Shown here one piece after another: positions 59,522-64,000 of a stretch of 64,000 nucleotides of DNA; the first letter of the stretch is position 1; each line of letters begins with the position of its first letter. The stretch covers positions 1 through 64,000 of the forward strand of contig NZ_JAAWWP010000027.1 in assembly GCF_012273655.1 (NCBI RefSeq), given 5' to 3'. The notes beneath the pieces are model-generated. The model had not been told where the DNA came from, ran no database searches, and saw only the letters and a program-made list of their open reading frames with translations. The DNA comes from Streptomyces physcomitrii. Lineage in GTDB: Bacteria; Actinomycetota; Actinomycetes; Streptomycetales; Streptomycetaceae. The position numbers and the translations under genes are program-made.

Positions 59522-60472
59522 TCAGAAGGCGGTTTCGCCGGGGAGGCCGAAGAGGTCGTGCCATTTCGCCCCGGCACCGAAGGAACTCCCGGTCGACAGA
59601 CCGACATACACATCGGCCGAGGCATTCTTGGTGAAGGTGACGATGTCGTCCTTGCCGTCACCGTCGAAATCACCCACGTACGGGAACTCACCGGCCGGGG
59701 TGAAGGAATCGTTCCACTTCACACCAGGGCCGAACTTCGCACCGTCCGACAGGGCCACATACACATCACGGTCCGCGTTCGAGGTGAACGTCACGATGTC
59801 GTCCTTGCCATCACCGTTCACATCACCGACCCGGGGCTGCTCCGCACCCGGAGCGAAGAACTCATGCGCCAACGTCGCCGGAGCGAACCCCGAACCCGTC
59901 GACAACGACACGAACACATCACCCCGCGTACCCTGCGTGAACACCACCACATCGTCCTTGCCGTCACCGTTCACATCGGCCACCGCGGGAAACTCACCAT
60001 TCGGCGCCAGGAAGTCATGCCACTTCACCCCGGCCCCGAACTCGGACCCGTCCGACAACGCCACGAACGCATCACCATTCGCATCATTGGTGAACGTCAC
60101 GATGTCGTCCTTGCCATCACCGTCGAAATCACCCGTCGCCGGAACCTCACCCCCCACCGCGAAGAAATCGTTCCACTTCACCCCACCGGAGAAAGCCGAC
60201 CCACTCGACAACGCCACATACACATCCGCCAACGACCCCCGCGTGAACGTCACGATGTCGTCCTTGCCGTCACCGTCGAAATCACCACTCGACGGCACCT
60301 CACCACTCAACGCGAAGTAGTCGTTCCACTTCACCGTCGTCCCCGAAAAACCCGAACCCGTCGACGTCGCCGCATAGACATCCGCCGCCGCACCATGCGT
60401 GAACGTCACCACATCCGCCTTGCCGTCACCACTGAAATCCGTCGGCGAACCACCCAGCTTCAGCCCACCGCC
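59522..60472 (-). repeat. 951-bp FG-GAP block, copy C
   Basis: Near-identical partner of 55743-56693, of the same length. Differences are single bases (for example ATCAGCC versus ATCGGCC near the start). Recent duplication or ongoing gene conversion explains this better than selection, since synonymous sites agree too. Confidence 0.85.
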
Positions 60473-60997
60473 ACCGCAGTTGCCGCTGGTGTGCCGGGCG
60501 GGGGTGCTGCTGTAGCGCAGGGCGACGCCGTCGATGACGATGGGCTGGTTGACGCCGTCCGCCTCCTGTTCGTAGTGCAGGTGCGGGCCGGTGGACTGCC
60601 CCGTGCTGCCGACCTTGCCGACCTCCTGGCCGACGGTCACGTACTGGCCGTTCGCCACCGACACGCTGCTGAGGTGGCCGACCAGGGTGGTCCAGCCGCC
60701 GCCGTGGTCGATGCGTACGTGGTTGCCGTAGCCGGGGTGGCCGAGGATCACCTGCGCGGTGCCGGAGGCGGTGGCGAGGGCGGGGGTGCCGAGGTCGGCG
60801 CTGCCGGCGATGTTGAAGTCGATGGCGTTCACGACCTCGGTGGAGTGGTGGTAGTAGTCCCGCCCCTCCCCGCAGGGCCACGGCGCGCGGAAGTCGGGCC
60901 GCGGCCCCGCCGCCGCGGCCGGGGGCGCCGGGCTGAGGAGCAGTGCCACGACGAAGGTCGCCAGCAGGGCGGCGAGTCCTTGGAGCCGTCTGCGCAT
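59522..60997 (-). CDS. Secreted M23 peptidase with FG-GAP tail
   Basis: The 491-aa protein has a signal (LAALLATFVVALLLSPAPPAAAA), an M23/LytM domain (about 40-165) with the His-Asp pair in HSTEVVNAIDF and the zinc motif HLH in GPHLHYEQ, and the six-repeat FG-GAP tail. It cuts peptide cross-links in the wall. It is the first of three hydrolase genes on this strand, 120 bp before the next. The tail is almost identical to that of the amidase. Confidence 0.87.
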   Translation of the reverse strand: MRRRLQGLAALLATFVVALLLSPAPPAAAAGPRPDFRAPWPCGEGRDYYHHSTEVVNAIDFNIAGSADLGTPALATASGTAQVILGHPGYGNHVRIDHGGGWTTLVGHLSSVSVANGQYVTVGQEVGKVGSTGQSTGPHLHYEQEADGVNQPIVIDGVALRYSSTPARHTSGNCGGGGLKLGGSPTDFSGDGKADVVTFTHGAAADVYAATSTGSGFSGTTVKWNDYFALSGEVPSSGDFDGDGKDDIVTFTRGSLADVYVALSSGSAFSGGVKWNDFFAVGGEVPATGDFDGDGKDDIVTFTNDANGDAFVALSDGSEFGAGVKWHDFLAPNGEFPAVADVNGDGKDDVVVFTQGTRGDVFVSLSTGSGFAPATLAHEFFAPGAEQPRVGDVNGDGKDDIVTFTSNADRDVYVALSDGAKFGPGVKWNDSFTPAGEFPYVGDFDGDGKDDIVTFTKNASADVYVGLSTGSSFGAGAKWHDLFGLPGETAF

Positions 60998-61548
60998 GGG
61001 TGCCTCCGAGAGGGTCCGAGAGGATCCGGAGTGGGAGCCGGGGGGGGGACGGGAGCTGCCGGGCGCGGACTCTCATCCGGGGCCCACGCGGCGCGCCACC
61101 ACGAGGGGAGGTGAAGGCGAGGTGACGGAAACATTCATGAAATCGATTTCACACTCTCTGCTCGTGAACTCTAGAAGGCCTCTCATGAACACGTCAAGAA
61201 TGCGGAAAGAACCGAACTCCCGGGCCGGGGCGCACACTTCACCGACTCCCCCGGGCCTCGTGGCCGGTCACGGGAAAGTCATGACTCCTTCACCTCTACT
61301 GAAGCGCGGCCGGTCCTGCTACGGTGACGCCGCCGTCCCCGGCCGGGCCCCGCCCGGCACCGACGGACCCGGACGCAGGACCGGACCCCCTGCGCCGGAG
61401 GAGCCCTGCCGCGCGCGGGGTGCAGCGCGTCTGCCCGCCCCGTGCGGGACGCCCGCCGCCCGCACGCACCCGTACCCCCGGCACGCCCCGCGCAGCCCTC
61501 ACGGCCCGACCGCACAGGCCGGTCCTCTCCCCACCGAAGGGTCCGTCG
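60998..61548. other. Divergent region before the GH20 gene
   Basis: This 551-bp gap separates M23 and GH20 genes. Around 61130-61210 it is unusually AT-rich for the window and holds the perfect palindrome TGAAATCGATTTCA (61138-61151), a likely operator. No DasR-like site was recognised. No open frame shows conserved features. Confidence 0.45.
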
Positions 61549-64000
61549 ATGCCTCCGTCTCCCTCCCGCCGTACGGTGCTGCGCTCCGCGCTCTCCCTCG
61601 GTGCCGGTGCCGCCCTCGCCGGCGGTCCGTTCGGCGCCGCCCTCTCCCCCGCCCGTGCCGCGGCCGCCGGGCCGGGAGCCGTGATCCCCGCGCCCCAGGA
61701 GTGGACGGCCGCGGGCACCGGCTTCGCCTACGGGGCGGGCAGCCGGCTGGTCGTCGACTCCGCGTACGCCGGTCAACTGGAGGCCGACGCCCGGACGTTC
61801 GCCGCCGATCTGGCCGCGCTCACCGGCACCGCACCGCAGGTGGTGGTCGGCGCCGCGAGCGGTACGCGGGCCGGGGACCTGCTGCTCGCCCTCGGGTCGA
61901 CTGACGCCCGACTCGGCGAGGAGGGCTATGCGTTGACGAGCGCGCCGACGCTGCGCCTGACCGCCCGTACCGCCACCGGTGTCTTCCGCGGCAGCCGCAC
62001 GGTGCTCCAACTCCTGCGCGCCGCACGGACGATCGCGGGCGGCACGATGCGCGACTGGCCGCGTTATCCCGAGCGCGGGCTGCTCGTCGCCAATGAGCCC
62101 AAGTCCTTCTCGACGCGCTGGTGGCAGGAGCAGATCCGCGAACTCGCCTATCTCAAGATGAACATGCTCTCGCTGTACGTCGGCTACCAGCGGGTGGACC
62201 TCGCGCAGATGAAGGCCGTCGCGCAGTTCGCCGCCCGCTACCACGTCACCGTGGTCCCGCAGTTCAACATGCCGGGCCACCTGGAGACCGAGCTGACCGG
62301 CCGCCCGGAGCTGCACCTGCCGGGCCGCCCGGCCTCCCTCGACCTCTCCCGGGAGTCCGGCTACACCTACGCACGCGAGCAACTGGCCGCGCTCCTGCCC
62401 GAGTTCGAGGGCCCGCACTGGCACCTGGGCGCCGACGAGTACCTGATCGGCAGCGACTACGACGCCTTCCCCCAACTGGCCGCCTACGCAAAGGCGCACT
62501 ACGGCCCCGAGGCGAAGGGCGTGGACGCCGCCTACGGCTTCGTCAACCTCTGCCATGCCCAGGTCCGCGCCGCCGGGCGGACGATGCGCATCTGGAACGA
62601 CGGCATGCTGCCCGATCCCCAGGTGCAGATCGACCGCGAGGTCCTGGTCGAGCACTGGATCAACCACGGCAGGCCTGCCGCCGAACTCCTCCGCGACGGC
62701 TACCGGGTGCAGAACAGCAACCTGGACTTCCTCTACTACGACCTCGGCGGCCGCCGCCCCGACCCCGCGAAGATCTACGAGGCCTTCCGCGTCGGGCTGT
62801 TCAGCGGTTCCAGCGTCCCCGACGACACCCCGGGCCTGCTCGGCGCGAAGCTGCACGTCTGGACCGTGCCGGACGTGGAGAGCGAGGTGCAGATCTACCA
62901 GCGGCTCCACGCGCCGCTGCGCTCCCTGGCCCAGATCACCTGGGGCTCGCCGAAACCGGCCGCCGACTACCCGGGCTTCGCGCCGCTGGTCGACGCGGTG
63001 GGGCACGCACCCGGCACCTCGCTCTGGCTCACCGAGGAGACCGCGCCCGGCGGACGCGCCTTCCGCAGCGCCGACGGGGGCGAGCAGCATGTCCTCGCCG
63101 CGGCCGGGGCCAACGGCGGCCTGCTGCACTGGTATTGGAGCGAGCGCGCGGGCCGGATGACCGCGGAGCACTGGCCGGGCGGCCACGTCACGGGCGCGCC
63201 CGCCGGGTTCACCCACGGCACGGAGACGGTCGCCTTCGCACGCGGCACCGACGACTCGCTGCGCCACTGGTCGGGGCTGCCCGGGGCGCTGCCCGCCGAG
63301 GACGACTGGGGCGCGGGGCCGGGCACCGTCACCTCGGCCCCGGCCGCCTACGCGGTGGGCGGGCAGCAGCACGTCTACCACCGGGCCGCCGACGGCACCC
63401 TCGCGCACCGCTTCCGGGCCCGTGGCGGCGAGGTGGTCGCGGAGAACTGGGGCGGCCGACTCGACGGCGCCCCGGCCGCGTTCGTGCACGGCGCGGAGCA
63501 GCATGTGTTCGCCCGCACCGCGGCGGACGGCCTCGGGCACTGGTGGTATCCCGGCCCCGGCGGGGCGGTCGGACGGGACGACTGGGGCGCGGCCCCGGGC
63601 AGCGTGACCTCGGAGGTGGCCGCACTCGCCCTCGGCGGCCAGCAGCATGTCTTCCACCGCGCGGCCGACGGCACCCTCGCCCACCGCTTCCGGGGCGGCG
63701 GCGCCGTCGTCACCGAGAGCTGGGGCGGTGAACTCGCCGGTGCCCCGGTGGCGTTCGTCCACGGCCAGGAGGTGCACGTCTTCGCCCGCGCCGCCGACGG
63801 AACGCTGCGCCACTGGTCGTACGAACCCGGCACCGGCCTCCGCCGCGAGGACTGGGACACCGCCGGTGCCGTGACCGACGACCCCGCGGGCCTCGCCGTC
63901 GGCGACCAGCACCACGTCTGGTTCCGGGACGCCTCCGGCTCGCTGGCGCACCGCTTCTACGACCACTCGGCGGGCCGGGTCACCGCCGAGGACTGGGGCG
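61549..64000 (+). CDS. Secreted GH20 beta-N-acetylhexosaminidase-like protein with lectin-type repeats, 3' end missing
   Basis: The frame is open to the right edge (817 codons seen). A Tat-type signal (SRRTVLRSALSLGAG) is followed by the GH20b N-domain (about 45-150) and a catalytic TIM barrel with the acid pair Asp296-Glu297 in HLGADEYL and WNDGM. After about residue 480 come repeats of the form GGQQHVYHRAADGTLAHRF, like PLL/tectonin-type beta-propellers that bind glycans. It would release N-acetylhexosamine from chitin or glycoproteins. GAAGGG precedes the ATG by seven bases. Confidence 0.85.
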   Translation, partial: MPPSPSRRTVLRSALSLGAGAALAGGPFGAALSPARAAAAGPGAVIPAPQEWTAAGTGFAYGAGSRLVVDSAYAGQLEADARTFAADLAALTGTAPQVVVGAASGTRAGDLLLALGSTDARLGEEGYALTSAPTLRLTARTATGVFRGSRTVLQLLRAARTIAGGTMRDWPRYPERGLLVANEPKSFSTRWWQEQIRELAYLKMNMLSLYVGYQRVDLAQMKAVAQFAARYHVTVVPQFNMPGHLETELTGRPELHLPGRPASLDLSRESGYTYAREQLAALLPEFEGPHWHLGADEYLIGSDYDAFPQLAAYAKAHYGPEAKGVDAAYGFVNLCHAQVRAAGRTMRIWNDGMLPDPQVQIDREVLVEHWINHGRPAAELLRDGYRVQNSNLDFLYYDLGGRRPDPAKIYEAFRVGLFSGSSVPDDTPGLLGAKLHVWTVPDVESEVQIYQRLHAPLRSLAQITWGSPKPAADYPGFAPLVDAVGHAPGTSLWLTEETAPGGRAFRSADGGEQHVLAAAGANGGLLHWYWSERAGRMTAEHWPGGHVTGAPAGFTHGTETVAFARGTDDSLRHWSGLPGALPAEDDWGAGPGTVTSAPAAYAVGGQQHVYHRAADGTLAHRFRARGGEVVAENWGGRLDGAPAAFVHGAEQHVFARTAADGLGHWWYPGPGGAVGRDDWGAAPGSVTSEVAALALGGQQHVFHRAADGTLAHRFRGGGAVVTESWGGELAGAPVAFVHGQEVHVFARAADGTLRHWSYEPGTGLRREDWDTAGAVTDDPAGLAVGDQHHVWFRDASGSLAHRFYDHSAGRVTAEDWG

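Noticed and set aside
57932..61114. A 1060-codon plus-strand frame with His/Arg/Glu-rich repeats
   Set aside because: It is the mirror image of the FG-GAP repeat genes on the minus strand; the periodicity comes from those repeats. No ribosome site or domain.
1..64000. CRISPR arrays, tRNA, rRNA or prophage modules
   Set aside because: I saw no regularly spaced direct repeats with unique spacers, no cloverleaf-like segment with tRNA consensus arms and no phage structural genes. A tRNA or covariance-model scan would be the decisive check.

Overview
The window reads as Streptomyces chromosome. GC content is very high, GTG starts are frequent, 4-bp ATGA/GTGA overlaps are common, and many families are typical of the genus: SpoIIE/RsbW-type regulators, Scr1/DUF397, snapalysin, DUF6629, a DUF574 methyltransferase, and kinases fused to binding proteins. 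I see no rRNA, tRNA, CRISPR, prophage or plasmid genes. The content looks like accessory carbohydrate and regulatory chromosome, with no housekeeping block.

Layout. 1-416 is the tail of a transglycosylase. 647-3097 is a PAS/GAF/SpoIIE/ATPase phosphatase. 3321-13276 is a carbohydrate locus: a binding protein, two permeases and a hydroxyacid dehydrogenase run leftward, with a divergent DUF2264 hydrolase, a DeoR/LacI-hybrid regulator and a secreted beta-helix protein. Both intergenic regions share a 16-bp motif, so one regulator may control the locus. 13377-16521 is a three-gene sugar or polyol catabolic operon behind a perfect LacI-type palindrome. 16709-24095 holds a second SpoIIE phosphatase, an SRPBCC protein, a GH3 glucosidase, a phosphoesterase and snapalysin.

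24360-33666 is a regulatory stretch: a large LuxR protein divergent from an RsbW-like ATPase, an NmrA protein with a 207-bp MITE-like element just upstream, DUF6629, three overlapping very small genes, and a methyltransferase/DUF397/Scr1 operon divergent from another RsbW-like ATPase that carries a TTA codon. 33715-35820 is a two-domain glycosyltransferase. 36486-40299 is a tightly coupled leftward operon: a 60-residue acidic/hydrophobic peptide, an unknown protein, two DUF6895 paralogues and a serine hydrolase. This is my best candidate for an undescribed system.

40994-46216 encodes a lipoprotein and two tandem Ser/Thr kinases, each fused through one membrane helix to an extracellular solute-binding domain. 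46537-53122 is a polyol uptake and catabolism operon (DeoR regulator, ABC transporter, Zn dehydrogenase, xylulokinase-like kinase), preceded by six copies of a 10-bp motif. A probable small pseudogene follows. 53534-55051 is an SDR plus TetR pair with a matching operator. 55743-60997 holds three secreted cell-wall hydrolases of different catalytic type with the same six-repeat FG-GAP tail; two of the tails are almost identical in DNA. The window ends inside a secreted GH20 hexosaminidase with a lectin-like repeat tail.
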